Shown: positions 1-9,757, counted from the first letter of the stretch. The stretch is 64,000 nt of DNA from Mucilaginibacter sp. KACC 22773 (GCF_028736215.1 NZ_CP117883.1:4960001-5024000), one strand, 5' to 3'. The notes: generated by a model not told the origin, from the sequence alone. A program made the numbers and translations.

Positions 1-1
1 A

Positions 2-829
2 TTAATTGAGGCAGGCCACCAGGTAACCGTTATCAGCAGCGATAAAAATAAAGCCGCGGCTATCCAGGCATTAGGCGCTACAGCGGCTATTGGCTCATTG
101 GCCGATACCGCATTCCTTGCAGATACTTTTACCGGGGCTGACGCCGTTTACGCCATGATACCACCAAACTTTGGAGCCGCTAACTTAAGGCAATACATGG
201 TAGATACAGGCAAAAGTTATGCCGGGGCCATTCAAAAATCGGGTATTAAAAAGGTTGTTGCTTTAAGCAGCGTCGGGGCGCATTTAAACGATGCCACCGG
301 ACCTATAAAAGGCATTCACGATGTTGAAGGCATATTGAGCGGATTACAGGGAGTAGCTATCAAATTTATTCGTGCACCATTCTTTTATGTGAATTTGCTT
401 AATGATATCCCGGCCATTAAGCATCAGGGAATTTTAGGTTCAAACTACCCGGCAGATGCAAGGCTGATATTAGTACATCCACGGGATATTGCCGATGCTA
501 TTGCCGAAGAATTACAGGCCGATTTTACCGGCAAAAGTGTACGCTACATTGTGAGCGACGAAAGCACAACGGCCCGGGTAGCAACCGCTTTAGGCAAAGC
601 CATTGGTAAGCCCGAATTGCAATGGACAGGTTTTAGCGACGAACAGGCGCTTCAGGGCATGCTGCAACACGGTTTGCCGCCCGAAATGGCCAAAAATTTT
701 GTAGAAATGGGCACAGCTGTACGCAGCGGAATAATCTGGGAAGATTATGACCTTCATAAACCCGCCCAATGGGGCAAGGTAAAACTTGAAGATTTTGCCA
801 GTGAATTTGCCGAAGTTTATAACAGCTAA
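2..829 (+). CDS. NmrA-like NAD(P)-binding oxidoreductase, 5' truncated
   Basis: The reading frame is open from base 2, so the gene begins before the window; 275 residues are visible. The missing N-terminus would carry the Gly-rich Rossmann loop. What remains fits the NmrA/azoreductase-like branch of atypical short-chain dehydrogenases: a strand of the type GHQVTVISSD, an alanine-rich helix, then GADAVYAMIPPNF, KKVVALSSVGAH and a late FIRAPFFYVNLL segment. Such proteins bind NAD(P) and act as redox sensors or quinone/azo reductases; the substrate cannot be told. A TTG at 98 is internal and not the start. A GC-rich hairpin follows the stop. Family call is firm, function is not. Confidence 0.8.
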   Translation, partial: LIEAGHQVTVISSDKNKAAAIQALGATAAIGSLADTAFLADTFTGADAVYAMIPPNFGAANLRQYMVDTGKSYAGAIQKSGIKKVVALSSVGAHLNDATGPIKGIHDVEGILSGLQGVAIKFIRAPFFYVNLLNDIPAIKHQGILGSNYPADARLILVHPRDIADAIAEELQADFTGKSVRYIVSDESTTARVATALGKAIGKPELQWTGFSDEQALQGMLQHGLPPEMAKNFVEMGTAVRSGIIWEDYDLHKPAQWGKVKLEDFASEFAEVYNS

Positions 830-846
830 TTGAAATCAAATAAAAG

Positions 847-872
847 GCCGCCCCAACAAAAATGAGGGCGGC
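847..872 (+). terminator. Probable terminator after the NmrA-like gene
   Basis: GCCGCCC (847-853) and GGGCGGC (866-872) form a perfect 7-bp stem with a 12-base loop, 18 bases after the stop codon. Only TTGTT follows, so the T-run is weak. It could also be read from the opposite strand, where AAAA-side bases give a short T-run (TTTTA). Confidence 0.5.
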
Positions 873-999
873 TTGTTGCAGAACTATCTAAAGTGAAATC
901 TCGATTTCCTAAAAGAAGTTTTCCCCAAGATAAACATCTATTGACCAATCAGTTATCACTAATATCAAAGTGCCTTAAGGTTTTTTGGCTGTTGTTCAC

Positions 1000-1683
1000 C
1001 TAATCGCGCCACAAATAAGGAAAAAGCAATAACGCGGTTGTAATTACGATAGCGTTAATGGCGAACAAAACCCCGATATCGCCGTAACTCAGGCTCCGCT
1101 CTATGCCATCCATTGCCCTTTTACTCAGGCGGATAAGGATAAGTATCACTGGTATAATTACCGGGAAGCTTAAAATAGCCATGAGCGTGCCGTTGTTGCC
1201 GGCTTTTGATGCTATGGCCGATATCATGGTAAATACTGTTGAAAAGCTGATGCTGCCCATTAAAACCGCCAGCAAATAAAACCATAGGTCGCCAAGTTTA
1301 TTGGTAAAAAAAACCTGGTATACCAGCAGGGCCAAAAAACTGATGAGTGTCATCAGTAAAATATTGTATATGGTTTTTGAAAGTATAATAGCCTGCGGGC
1401 TGGCTATGGAGTAATAATAAAGCAGCCTGCTTTTACTTTCCTGCATAAAGCTTTTGGCAATGGCATTTACCGATGCAAACAGCATAATGATCCAGAACAG
1501 TACATTCCATACCAGTGGATAGGCGGTGGTACCGCTGAGACCCGAACTTTGGTTAAACGAAATATAGCAAACAAACACAGTGGATACCACGTACAGCAAA
1601 ACCCCATTAAAAGCATATTTCGACCGCCACTCCAGCAAAATTTCTTTTTTTAACAAATGAATGGTTTCCTGAACAAGCTTCAT
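1000..1683 (-). CDS. ccmB: Heme exporter protein CcmB (cytochrome c maturation, system I)
   Basis: 227 residues with six predicted membrane helices and the family's N-terminal QETIHLLKKEILLEWRSKYA block just before helix 1. CcmB is the membrane subunit of the CcmAB ATPase that releases holo-CcmE during c-type cytochrome assembly. I chose the ATG at 1683 because it gives the usual MKLVQE-type start; an in-frame ATG at 1719 would add 12 residues with no family look. No ccmA, ccmC or ccmE is adjacent, so the maturation genes are split in this genome. It lies divergent to the alkyltransferase gene with a gap of about 90 bases. Confidence 0.85.
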   Translation of the reverse strand: MKLVQETIHLLKKEILLEWRSKYAFNGVLLYVVSTVFVCYISFNQSSGLSGTTAYPLVWNVLFWIIMLFASVNAIAKSFMQESKSRLLYYYSIASPQAIILSKTIYNILLMTLISFLALLVYQVFFTNKLGDLWFYLLAVLMGSISFSTVFTMISAIASKAGNNGTLMAILSFPVIIPVILILIRLSKRAMDGIERSLSYGDIGVLFAINAIVITTALLLFPYLWRD

Positions 1684-1773
1684 GCGGCAAAGGTAATAAT
1701 TTGTGATAAGGGATTTCAAGCATTTGTTTGATAGCCGGGATTACTTTAATTTTGATTACAATTAATAACCAAA

Positions 1774-2259
1774 ATGCCCATAGCTTATTATCGTACACCT
1801 ATCGGAATCGTCCGCATTACCCAGGATGGCGATTTTATTTCGGGGATCTCTATCCGGGACGAGGAATATGAGATAGAGCCGGCCTGCACGCCGCTCCTGC
1901 AAATGGCTATTGACCAGTTACAGGAATATTTTGATGGGACAAGAAAAACCTTCGATTTCCCTATTAAGCAACCGGGTACCGATTTTCAACAGCAGGTTTG
2001 GGAATGCCTTTTAAATATTGAGTACGGCACCACAACAACCTATGCGCAGCAATCAAACCAAATGAACAACCCTTTGGCCATCAGGGCCATTGCGGCGGCC
2101 AACGGAAAAAATCACCTTTGGGTTGTAGTACCCTGCCACCGGGTGATAGGCTCAGACGGCAGCTTAACCGGTTACGCCGGCGGCCTTTGGCGCAAACAAT
2201 GGCTGTTACAACATGAAGCCAATGTTATGGGCGTGGGGCAAACCAGGTTAAACTTTTAG
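1774..2259 (+). CDS. ogt: Methylated-DNA--[protein]-cysteine S-methyltransferase
   Basis: 161 residues, the usual length for an Ogt/MGMT-type suicide repair enzyme that moves the methyl group from O6-methylguanine or O4-methylthymine onto its own cysteine. The active-site block PCHRVIG has Cys121, followed by the GSLTGYAGGLWRKQWLL tail with the conserved Tyr and Gly pair; the helix-turn-helix and Arg finger region (LAIRAIAAANGKN) precedes it. No Ada-type AraC or zinc domain is fused. Its last 12 bases overlap the end of the convergent hybrid kinase gene. Confidence 0.92.
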   Translation: MPIAYYRTPIGIVRITQDGDFISGISIRDEEYEIEPACTPLLQMAIDQLQEYFDGTRKTFDFPIKQPGTDFQQQVWECLLNIEYGTTTTYAQQSNQMNNPLAIRAIAAANGKNHLWVVVPCHRVIGSDGSLTGYAGGLWRKQWLLQHEANVMGVGQTRLNF

Positions 2260-4191
2260 TTTATACGTACCTGCACTTAAAAGCCTGCTCATTTTTTCGT
2301 GCAGTTGATGCGGCTGAAATGGTTTCGACAACACATCATTCATACCGGCTGTTAAGGCCTCTTGCTGCTCATAGCCAAATGAGGCTGCCGAAAGTGATAT
2401 GATAGGTATGCTCCGTTTGGGTTCCACAAAATCAACCCTGATGTTTTTTGCCGTTTCGTAACCATTCATATCGGGCATGTGGGTATCCATCAGTATAATG
2501 TCGTAGTGGTTGGTTCTTAACTTATCAAGCGCTTTACGGCCGTTATCAACCATATCCACCTGTACCTGCCAGTCTTTCAGTATTTTGGATAGCATAAACT
2601 GGTTTACCATATTATCTTCGGCTACCAATACGCTTACATTAAAAAAGGGGGCGAGTGTTTTTTCTGGTTTCGCACCCGCCTTTTCAACCGGTTTGGCCGA
2701 AATTGTGTACCAGTTATAGAAACTGAAGTTGCTGCCCTCGCCTACTTTGCTGCTTACTGTAAGTTCGCCGCCTTTAAGCTCAACCAATCTTTTCACAATG
2801 GTAAGCCCAAGGCCTGTGCCACCGTATTTGCTAACGGTATCCTCATCGGCTTGCTCAAACGATTCAAACACCCGGTTAACCTTATCTTCCGGAATTCCTA
2901 TACCCGTGTCTTCAACACTATATTTTACCCGTACCTTATCGGCGTTCCTTTGTATAACCGATACTTTTAACTTTACATAACCCCTTTCGGTAAACTTTAT
3001 GGCATTGCTAAGCAAGTTCATCAGTATCTGGTTTAAACGCAACGAATCAACCATCAGGTATGGGGGCAAGTCAGGATCTATTTCTAATAAAAACTCTATG
3101 TTTCTTTCGTCGGCCCTAAATTTCAGCAGGTCGAATACCGATTTGATAATATCGTGTACGTTGCCTGCCGTACGGATAATGTTAAACTTGCCCGCCTCTA
3201 TTTTAGAAATATCCAGCACATCGTTAATAACCCCCAATAGTGATTTTGACGAAGTATCCAACAGCTCAAGCATACCCTTTTGTTGTTCGTCTATATTGGT
3301 TTTGAGCAGCATACTGGTAATACCAATAATGCCGTTAACCGGGGTCCGCAGTTCATGGCTCATGTTGGCCAAAAAAGTTTCCTTAACTTTTTTAGTGTAT
3401 TCTGCCTCCTCTTTTGATTTGATAAGTTGTTCCTGGTAGCTTTTTTGGGGCGAGATATCGCTGATATTGATAAATATCATTTTATGATGGTACGATGCCC
3501 GGCATTCGCCCCATATTACCCGTTTATCAAAACGTTCAAACCGGCCTTCAAACACCGCGAAAGCCAGGTTATCTTTAATAATTTCGCCCAGTTTTTTCCG
3601 GAATGCGGGCTGATGCTCGGCAATAGCAAGGTTAACAACGCTTGTACCTTGCAATTCGCCGGGTTTAAAACCCAAAATATTTTCTACAGCAGGGTTAATA
3701 TTTTCAATCCTCAGGGTTTGCGCATTAACAGAGCAAATGATATCTGCAGAGTTTTTTACAACTATCGAGTAGTTTTGCAACTCCTGGTTTTTGAGTTTTA
3801 TTTCGGCCTGCGCACGGGCCAGGTGAACAAACGAATCAACCTTGGCCGATGTTATATATGGGTCGAGCGGCTTATACAGGTAATCAACTGCGCCGGTGCC
3901 GAGGCCTTTAACAGCGTATTTGGTTTCCTTTGATATTGCGGTAACAAAAATTACCATGATATCTTTGGTCCTTGGGTTCGATTTGAGCATTTCAACCAGC
4001 TCAAATCCATCCATTTCGGGCATTTGCACATCCACCAATGCTATGGCAATTTGGGTTTCCCAGGCTATTTTAAGCGCCTCGTTAGGGGATGTTGTAGAAA
4101 ATATACGGATGTCATCGCGTTTTAATAAGGCCTCAAGCGCTATTATGTTCTCTTCTCTGTCATCAACAATAAGAATATTCACAGGGGTCAT
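2248..4191 (-). CDS. Hybrid histidine kinase: REC-PAS-HisKA-HATPase-REC
   Basis: 647 residues with no membrane segment, so probably cytosolic. Order: receiver (about 4-125, phospho-acceptor Asp54 in LVDVQMPEMDG), a helical linker, PAS (about 140-255), HisKA with His279 in the SHELRTP box, HATPase with the N box (NLLSNAIKF), G1 (DTGIGIP) and G2 (GGTGLGLTI), and a second receiver with Asp569 (LMDTHMPDMNG). It is the last gene of a leftward operon behind CheB, CheR and a larger hybrid kinase; a 28-base gap separates it from cheB. An N-terminal receiver suggests it is a downstream relay that takes phosphate from the membrane kinase. No DNA-binding output lies nearby. Confidence 0.9.
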   Translation of the reverse strand: MTPVNILIVDDREENIIALEALLKRDDIRIFSTTSPNEALKIAWETQIAIALVDVQMPEMDGFELVEMLKSNPRTKDIMVIFVTAISKETKYAVKGLGTGAVDYLYKPLDPYITSAKVDSFVHLARAQAEIKLKNQELQNYSIVVKNSADIICSVNAQTLRIENINPAVENILGFKPGELQGTSVVNLAIAEHQPAFRKKLGEIIKDNLAFAVFEGRFERFDKRVIWGECRASYHHKMIFINISDISPQKSYQEQLIKSKEEAEYTKKVKETFLANMSHELRTPVNGIIGITSMLLKTNIDEQQKGMLELLDTSSKSLLGVINDVLDISKIEAGKFNIIRTAGNVHDIIKSVFDLLKFRADERNIEFLLEIDPDLPPYLMVDSLRLNQILMNLLSNAIKFTERGYVKLKVSVIQRNADKVRVKYSVEDTGIGIPEDKVNRVFESFEQADEDTVSKYGGTGLGLTIVKRLVELKGGELTVSSKVGEGSNFSFYNWYTISAKPVEKAGAKPEKTLAPFFNVSVLVAEDNMVNQFMLSKILKDWQVQVDMVDNGRKALDKLRTNHYDIILMDTHMPDMNGYETAKNIRVDFVEPKRSIPIISLSAASFGYEQQEALTAGMNDVLSKPFQPHQLHEKMSRLLSAGTYKLKV

Positions 4192-4219
4192 GTAATATTG
4201 ATTAGTGTATGGTGAAATA

Positions 4220-4807
4220 CTATGTGCTTAATAATTTAAAAATTTCGTCAGTATGTAAAATATATTCCGCGGCTCCAATGCTAATTGCCGCTGCCGGCAT
4301 TTCGTCCATCTCTGCATCTTCGGGATGCTGGGCAATGGTTGTAGCGCCGCTATTCCTTAATTTAAGCAATCCCTCTGCACCATCCTGGTTTGCACCCGAT
4401 AGCAGTATTGCCATGCACCGCTCTTTGTAAACTTCGGCAGCGCTTTCAAAGGTAACATCAATTGATGGCTTTGAAAACCATACCGGTTCTGACACGTCAA
4501 GTGCAAATGTTCCCTCTTTTTCAATTAAGATATGATAATTCGCAGGCGCTATGTAAATGGTATTCTTATTCAGAATATCCTTGTCGCCAATTTCGCGCAT
4601 TAACATACGGCTGTTTTCTGCAAAGAGTTTTTCAATCTCGCTGAAAAAATTTTTCTTGCGGTGAATTACTATAATTACAGTTTTGTTTAGGTTGGGATCC
4701 AGCAATTTAACTATCTGGAACAAGAGTTTAAACGAACCTGCAGAACCACCGAGCAGCAGTATTTCGGCGGTTTTCCATCGTTCAACCAGGTTTTTATCAG
4801 GAGCCAA
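4220..4807 (-). CDS. CheB-type protein-glutamate methylesterase domain, receiver-less
   Basis: 195 residues covering only the CheB catalytic domain. The expected triad is visible: Ser22 in GGSAGS, His49 in VIIVIHRK and Asp142 in SGANQDGAEG. Classical chemotaxis CheB has an N-terminal receiver that gates the esterase; it is missing here. The first 11 bases overlap the end of the CheR gene, so the two are translationally coupled. There are no methyl-accepting chemoreceptor, CheA or CheW genes in the window, and both neighbours are hybrid kinases. The likely role is reversible methylation of a signalling protein outside flagellar chemotaxis, but the target is unknown. Confidence 0.87.
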   Translation of the reverse strand: MAPDKNLVERWKTAEILLLGGSAGSFKLLFQIVKLLDPNLNKTVIIVIHRKKNFFSEIEKLFAENSRMLMREIGDKDILNKNTIYIAPANYHILIEKEGTFALDVSEPVWFSKPSIDVTFESAAEVYKERCMAILLSGANQDGAEGLLKLRNSGATTIAQHPEDAEMDEMPAAAISIGAAEYILHTDEIFKLLST

Positions 4808-5627
4808 TTTTTTGGTAAATATTTTCTTTTGAATTAATCACCTTAAACTTCTTTTTAAAAGTATCTGACCGGATTGTTTCCTTACTCCCCAGGCATAAAT
4901 AACCCAAAGGGCACAAACTTTTATAAAATAGCTCCAGGATGTGTTCCTGCAGTTCAGTTTCAAAATAAATAAACACATTACGGCAACTTATAAGCTGAAA
5001 CTCGTTGAATATACCATCTGAAACCAGGTTATGTACAGAAAACAACGTATTTTGCTTCAATTCATTGTGTATAGAAGCTGCATCGTACAAGATAGTAAAA
5101 TGATCTGAAATGGAACCTTTTAAACCTGTAAATTGATAATTTTCGGCATAACTTTTTATGTTACGCAGGCTGTATATGCCACGGCGGGCCTCCCTAAGTA
5201 CTTCGGTATTAATATCGGTACCGTAAATGAACGATTTATTGCTCAAACCTGCCTCACGCAGCAGGATAGCTATTGAATACACCTCCTCGCCGGTTGAGCA
5301 GCCGGCCACCCATATCTTCGAATGCTGATAGGTAGAAAGGTACGGTATAACCTGGCTGTTTAAACCTTTGTAAAACGAAGGGTCGCGAAACATCTCGGTT
5401 ACGTTTACGGTTATTTCTTCCAAAAACTCCTGGAAAAACTCAGGGTTGTTTACCAGGATATGCTTAAGGTCATAAAAGCTAAGCTTTTTAAGCTGCATAA
5501 TCCTGCTAATCCTGCGCTTTAATGAGGCTTTTGTGTAACCCGAAAAATCAAAACCATGTACCTTTTTTACCAGGTCAATAAGTTCGGTTATCTGCGATGC
5601 CGTTATTGGCAGGTTAGTATCGGTCAT
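4797..5627 (-). CDS. CheR-type protein-glutamate O-methyltransferase
   Basis: 276 residues, full length for CheR. It has the N-terminal helical domain (FDFSGYTKASLKRRISR) and the SAM-binding fold with motif WVAGCSTGEEVYS, then YGTDIN and SCRNVFIYF. It transfers methyl from S-adenosylmethionine to glutamates. It begins 3 bases from the end of the large hybrid kinase and overlaps the CheB gene by 11 bases, so it is the second gene of the operon. The CheR/CheB pair flanked by kinases resembles fused CheB-CheR-PAS-kinase proteins of other bacteria, here as separate chains. Confidence 0.9.
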   Translation of the reverse strand: MTDTNLPITASQITELIDLVKKVHGFDFSGYTKASLKRRISRIMQLKKLSFYDLKHILVNNPEFFQEFLEEITVNVTEMFRDPSFYKGLNSQVIPYLSTYQHSKIWVAGCSTGEEVYSIAILLREAGLSNKSFIYGTDINTEVLREARRGIYSLRNIKSYAENYQFTGLKGSISDHFTILYDAASIHNELKQNTLFSVHNLVSDGIFNEFQLISCRNVFIYFETELQEHILELFYKSLCPLGYLCLGSKETIRSDTFKKKFKVINSKENIYQKIGS

Positions 5628-5630
5628 AAA

Positions 5631-8600
5631 TTAGCTTTCCAGCCACAATTGCATCAATGAAATCAGCCTGTCCATATCAACCGGCTTAGTAATATAATCA
5701 TTGGCACCGGCGGCTATACACTTTTCGCGGTCGTCTTTCATGGCTTTTGCGGTTAAAGCTATTACAGGTAACTTGGCCCATTTGTTTTGCTTGCGGATAT
5801 ATCTTGTGGCCTCATAACCATCCATCTTAGGCATCATGATATCCATCAGCACTATATCAATGTTTGGCACCTCTTCCAGTTTGGCAATGGCTTCCTCGCC
5901 GTCGTTGGCAATTTCTACAACCAGTTCATAGCCTTGCAGGGCACTGCTCAGGGCAAAAATGTTGCGCATATCATCGTCAACAATAAGTACTTTTTTCCCC
6001 TTTATGGCATCCTTCCCTTTTGTTGGCAATTTAGGTTTTGATATTGGCGCCGATGCCTGCCGGGTGCCTGCCGATTCACTGATTTTGTTCAGGAACAGGT
6101 TTACCTCATCAATCAGCCTATCTGCCGACTTATTGGTTTTAACCACCATGGCGTTGGCGTAAAGCATCAGCCTGTTTACCGATGCTTTATCCAGTTCCAT
6201 TGCTGTATTTACAATTACCGGCAAAGCAGCAAAGCGGTCAACCTCTTTTATTTTATCCAGCAGGTCTAACCCCGAAATATCGGGAAGGTTAAGGTCGAGG
6301 ATTACGCATTGGTATTCATTTTCATGCAGCATCCGGAATGCCGAGGCACCGTCAAAAGCCTGGTCTACAGTAATACCCTGGCCTTGCATCATATCTTTTA
6401 AGGCCTGGCTTTGCGCCCGGTGGTCTTCAACCAGCAGTATTTGTTTAAACCGGGTGCCGCTGTGCAGCATAATATCGGCAAACAGCTTATCCAATGTTTC
6501 GGTACTGATAGGTTTTTTAAGGAAGCTGATAGCGCCTTCCTTACGCACACGGTTGGCCGCAGCTTCGCCTGCCGACATCAGGTGCACGGGGACATGCATA
6601 ATGGCTTCATCGGCCTTCAATTCTTTCAATATCTGCCAGCCATCCTTACCTGGCAGCATAATATCCAATATTACGGCATCGGGCTTTGCCTCTTTAATAA
6701 TTTCAACGGCACGCATACCCTCATAAACCATGATCGATTTGTACCCATGATCGCGTGCGTAATCCTGCAGTATATTGGCAAAGTTTTTATCGTCCTCCAC
6801 TATAACTACCAGTGGGTCGCTGTTGTCTTCTCTTGTAATAACTTTAGCCGGTTTCAGAAAGTTGCTTTCGGCCTTAAAGGTTTGGGCGGTTGGTAATACT
6901 TCCTCGTTTATAACCGGCAGTACTTTGCCCTCAAACGGAATTGTCAAAACAAATTCACTGCCTATTCCGGGTTCGCTGGTCATGCTTATGCTGCCGCCCA
7001 GCAATATTGCCAGTTCGCGGCTGATGGACAAGCCCAAACCGGTGCCACCGTATTTACGACTGGTAGAGCCATCGGCCTGCTGAAAAGCTTCAAATATAAT
7101 CCGCTGTTTTTCGGCGGGGATGCCTATGCCCGAATCTTTGATTGCAAAACTGATCGTGTTTTCTTTTGCACCCGGCTTTACATTGATCGAAATTGAGCCA
7201 TTCTCGGGCGTAAACTTAAACGCGTTTGAGAGGAGGTTTTTTATCACCTGTTCAACCCTTACTTTATCGGTAAATACGGTTGCAGGTACATCTTTAATGC
7301 TGGTGGTATAGTTTATCTTTTTGCTGCTTGCTACTTCGGCAAACAGCATTTCCATATCGTTCACAATTTCGGATACGCTGATATCTTCATTTTGCATATC
7401 CAGCTTGCCCGATTCTATTTTGGATAAGTCGAGGATGTCGTTTATCAGTGTAAGTAAATCGTTACCTGCATTGAATATTACACTGGCGTATTTAATCTGA
7501 TCTTCGGACAGGTTTGCCGGCTTATTATCCTTCAGGATACGCGCCAGCACCAGGATACTGTTAAGCGGCGTACGGAGCTCGTGACTCATATTGGCCAAAA
7601 ACTCCGATTTATATTTGCCGGTAGTTTCCAATTCGTCAACTTTTAGGTTAATGGCCGCACGGGCTTCTTCAATCGCCTGGTTCTTTTCTTCCAGCAGGCT
7701 TGCTTTCTCTTCAAGTTCGGCGTTAATGGTGCGCAATTCTTCCTGTTGTACACGCAACTCTTCTTCTGATGCCTGCAACATTTCTGTTTTGTTTACCAGT
7801 TCTTCGTTGGTAACGCGCATTTCTTCCTGTTGAGCCTGCAGCTCTTCGGCCTGTTGCTGGGTTTCTTCAAACAGATCGTGCATAATGGTGCGGGCCTGGG
7901 CGGTGTTCACAGCCATGCCTATATCATTGGTAATGGCTAAAATGTAGCCACGATCTTTTTCTGCCAATTCGCCGGCAAAGGCCACTTCCATTACACCTTT
8001 TAGCTTTTTATCAAAAAAGAAAGGAACGATGAAAGTTTCGGTAAGCAATTCTTTAACTACCGACGAAGAAAGCTCCAGCCTATCGTTCAGTTTTCCCCTT
8101 ACAACAGCTGCCTTTTCATCAGCGGCAACCTGGCCAAGCCAGCCCTCAGATAGCTGTACTTTTTTCTTTAACAGATCGGGATTATGGAATGCGTATGATG
8201 CATACAAGTCAAGCAGATGCTCCTTGTCGTCATATAAATAAAATGTGCCCGCGGCGGCCTTTGTATAAGTACAAACCTCGGCCAGTATATTTTGTGATAA
8301 TTCTCTTTCGCTTTGCTGGCCCTGCATTTTCTCGTTAAGCGTACCTGTGCCTGTAAGTAACCAGTTTTTGGCTTCGTTTTCGGCCAATACAAGGCCCAAT
8401 TCGGTATTGGCTATTTTAATTTCGGCTTCAATTTTCTTTTGCTGCTCAAAAGCGCCCTGAATATAGCGGAACAAAAACAGTATAATGAACAGGAATATTG
8501 ATGAACCTGCAACAATAACGATGATGGCCTGGTTTGAAGCTTTTTCGGTGTTGTTTTTGCGGGTACTGAGTAAGTTATTCTCGTTTTCAGTAATACGGCC

Positions 8601-9074
8601 AACCAATGCGCGTATCATATCCATATTTTGCTTGCCCTTTACAAACATATGGCTGGCAACCATAAATTCGAGCCCCCTTCCGTTGCGGGTTTCGATATTT
8701 TCTTTCAGGTAGTTACGTTGCGAATTAACAAAAGCGGTAAGCGTATCCAAACGTTTTACCTGTTCGCCGTTATCTTTTGTGAGCGTTTTTAACCCTGCCA
8801 AATCGGCATCGATAAGCGGTAATGCTTCGTTATAAGGATCAAGAAGAACTTTATCGCCGGTAGCTGCAAAACCACGTACCCCGGTTTCGGCATCGATCAT
8901 GTGCTGCAACAGGTTGGTTGACGATTTGATAACGTGCTGGGTATGGTCTACCCAGGAATTATCTTCTTCTAACTGGCGAATGCTTTTGTACGCTAAAACA
9001 CCTACCACAAAAACCAGAACAATAGATATAGCAAAGCCGGTTGTTACCTGCTGGCGAAAGGAGAATTTAACCAT
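5631..9074 (-). CDS. Membrane hybrid histidine kinase: CHASE3-GAF-coiled coil-HisKA-HATPase-REC-REC-REC
   Basis: 1147 residues from the ATG at 9074; an in-frame ATG at 9101 would add nine. Helix 1 (about 10-30) and helix 2 (about 183-203) bracket a CHASE3-like sensor with the MIDAETGVRGFAATGD signature. A GAF domain (about 255-400) and a long Glu/Gln-rich coiled coil lead to the kinase core with His498 (SHELRTP), NLLSNAFKF, DSGIGIP and GGTGLGLSI. Three receivers follow with Asp804, Asp927 and Asp1078; the middle one has TAMELDKAS and VVKTNK where TA/K residues are expected. It heads the operon with CheR, CheB and a second hybrid kinase. It probably senses an envelope signal, and the GAF ligand is unknown. 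Confidence 0.92.
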   Translation of the reverse strand: MVKFSFRQQVTTGFAISIVLVFVVGVLAYKSIRQLEEDNSWVDHTQHVIKSSTNLLQHMIDAETGVRGFAATGDKVLLDPYNEALPLIDADLAGLKTLTKDNGEQVKRLDTLTAFVNSQRNYLKENIETRNGRGLEFMVASHMFVKGKQNMDMIRALVGRITENENNLLSTRKNNTEKASNQAIIVIVAGSSIFLFIILFLFRYIQGAFEQQKKIEAEIKIANTELGLVLAENEAKNWLLTGTGTLNEKMQGQQSERELSQNILAEVCTYTKAAAGTFYLYDDKEHLLDLYASYAFHNPDLLKKKVQLSEGWLGQVAADEKAAVVRGKLNDRLELSSSVVKELLTETFIVPFFFDKKLKGVMEVAFAGELAEKDRGYILAITNDIGMAVNTAQARTIMHDLFEETQQQAEELQAQQEEMRVTNEELVNKTEMLQASEEELRVQQEELRTINAELEEKASLLEEKNQAIEEARAAINLKVDELETTGKYKSEFLANMSHELRTPLNSILVLARILKDNKPANLSEDQIKYASVIFNAGNDLLTLINDILDLSKIESGKLDMQNEDISVSEIVNDMEMLFAEVASSKKINYTTSIKDVPATVFTDKVRVEQVIKNLLSNAFKFTPENGSISINVKPGAKENTISFAIKDSGIGIPAEKQRIIFEAFQQADGSTSRKYGGTGLGLSISRELAILLGGSISMTSEPGIGSEFVLTIPFEGKVLPVINEEVLPTAQTFKAESNFLKPAKVITREDNSDPLVVIVEDDKNFANILQDYARDHGYKSIMVYEGMRAVEIIKEAKPDAVILDIMLPGKDGWQILKELKADEAIMHVPVHLMSAGEAAANRVRKEGAISFLKKPISTETLDKLFADIMLHSGTRFKQILLVEDHRAQSQALKDMMQGQGITVDQAFDGASAFRMLHENEYQCVILDLNLPDISGLDLLDKIKEVDRFAALPVIVNTAMELDKASVNRLMLYANAMVVKTNKSADRLIDEVNLFLNKISESAGTRQASAPISKPKLPTKGKDAIKGKKVLIVDDDMRNIFALSSALQGYELVVEIANDGEEAIAKLEEVPNIDIVLMDIMMPKMDGYEATRYIRKQNKWAKLPVIALTAKAMKDDREKCIAAGANDYITKPVDMDRLISLMQLWLES

Positions 9075-9171
9075 CAATAGATCTTGTTTATCTGAATACA
9101 AATATGTTTAAAAAAAACATGTTTACGTAAAAGTACGCAGCAATAAACATATCAGGAATAATTTGGTTTTG

Positions 9172-9597
9172 TTAAACAGTTTCGGGCGGTTTAACAAAGC
9201 TTTTAGGCTTGCCGCTTAACGCACCAATGAGCGCCAACACCGGGCCTGCGAATAACACAAACCAACCCCATTTAAATTTAATTTGCCTGGTTAAAAGTGT
9301 ATCAAACTTATGGAAAGGAATAAAACTAAAGGTGGTTTCAACCTTTATCACGGCTGCAATAAGCAACACCCCCACTAAAATAACCGATGCCCATGCACAG
9401 GCACGGGTAATTTTATACTGGTTTAAAAATGATGAAATAACACCGATAACTGCCACCAGCACAAGCACAATACCGTACGGCTGGTTAAGCTGATAAACGT
9501 TCCAGTTAAATAAATGAAACGGACGTAACAACGGGCAATAAGTACCGGCAAAAAGCAATACGAAGCCCACAAATGAAAAAATTGAACTAAGGCGCAT
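9172..9597 (-). CDS. Four-helix membrane protein of unknown function
   Basis: 141 residues with four hydrophobic stretches (about 4-22, 41-60, 66-84 and 110-128), short charged loops and a cytosolic-looking tail PKSFVKPPETV. The loop between helices 1 and 2 is rich in aromatic residues. I do not recognise a family. It lies between the hybrid kinase and gldC, all three on the minus strand, but hairpin repeats separate it from gldC, so it may be its own transcript. Confidence 0.65.
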   Translation of the reverse strand: MRLSSIFSFVGFVLLFAGTYCPLLRPFHLFNWNVYQLNQPYGIVLVLVAVIGVISSFLNQYKITRACAWASVILVGVLLIAAVIKVETTFSFIPFHKFDTLLTRQIKFKWGWFVLFAGPVLALIGALSGKPKSFVKPPETV

Positions 9598-9601
9598 GGT
9601 T

Positions 9602-9757
9602 AAGTATCAAGTAGTTATTTAGTATCAAGTAGTTTATTTAGTATCAAGTAGTAAGTATCAAGTAGTAAGATAGCTGCAATCACTTCGTCAAAAAATCTTT
9701 TGTCCCAAAGTCCTTAAGTCAAAAAATCTTGATACTTACTACTTGATACTTACTACT
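9602..9757. repeat. Quasi-palindromic repeat, TATCAAGTAGT word family
   Basis: The left side has four copies of TATCAAGTAGT-like words at 9605-9669; the right side (9727-9757) carries the complementary words. A perfect 23-bp inverted pair is 9647-9669 with 9735-9757, around a 65-base loop. The loop has a second word type, CCAAAGTCCTTAAGTC, which recurs in the gaps at 30.5, 33.9 and 49.2 kb. It fills the whole gap between two minus-strand genes. It may act as a processing or termination hairpin. Confidence 0.85.
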
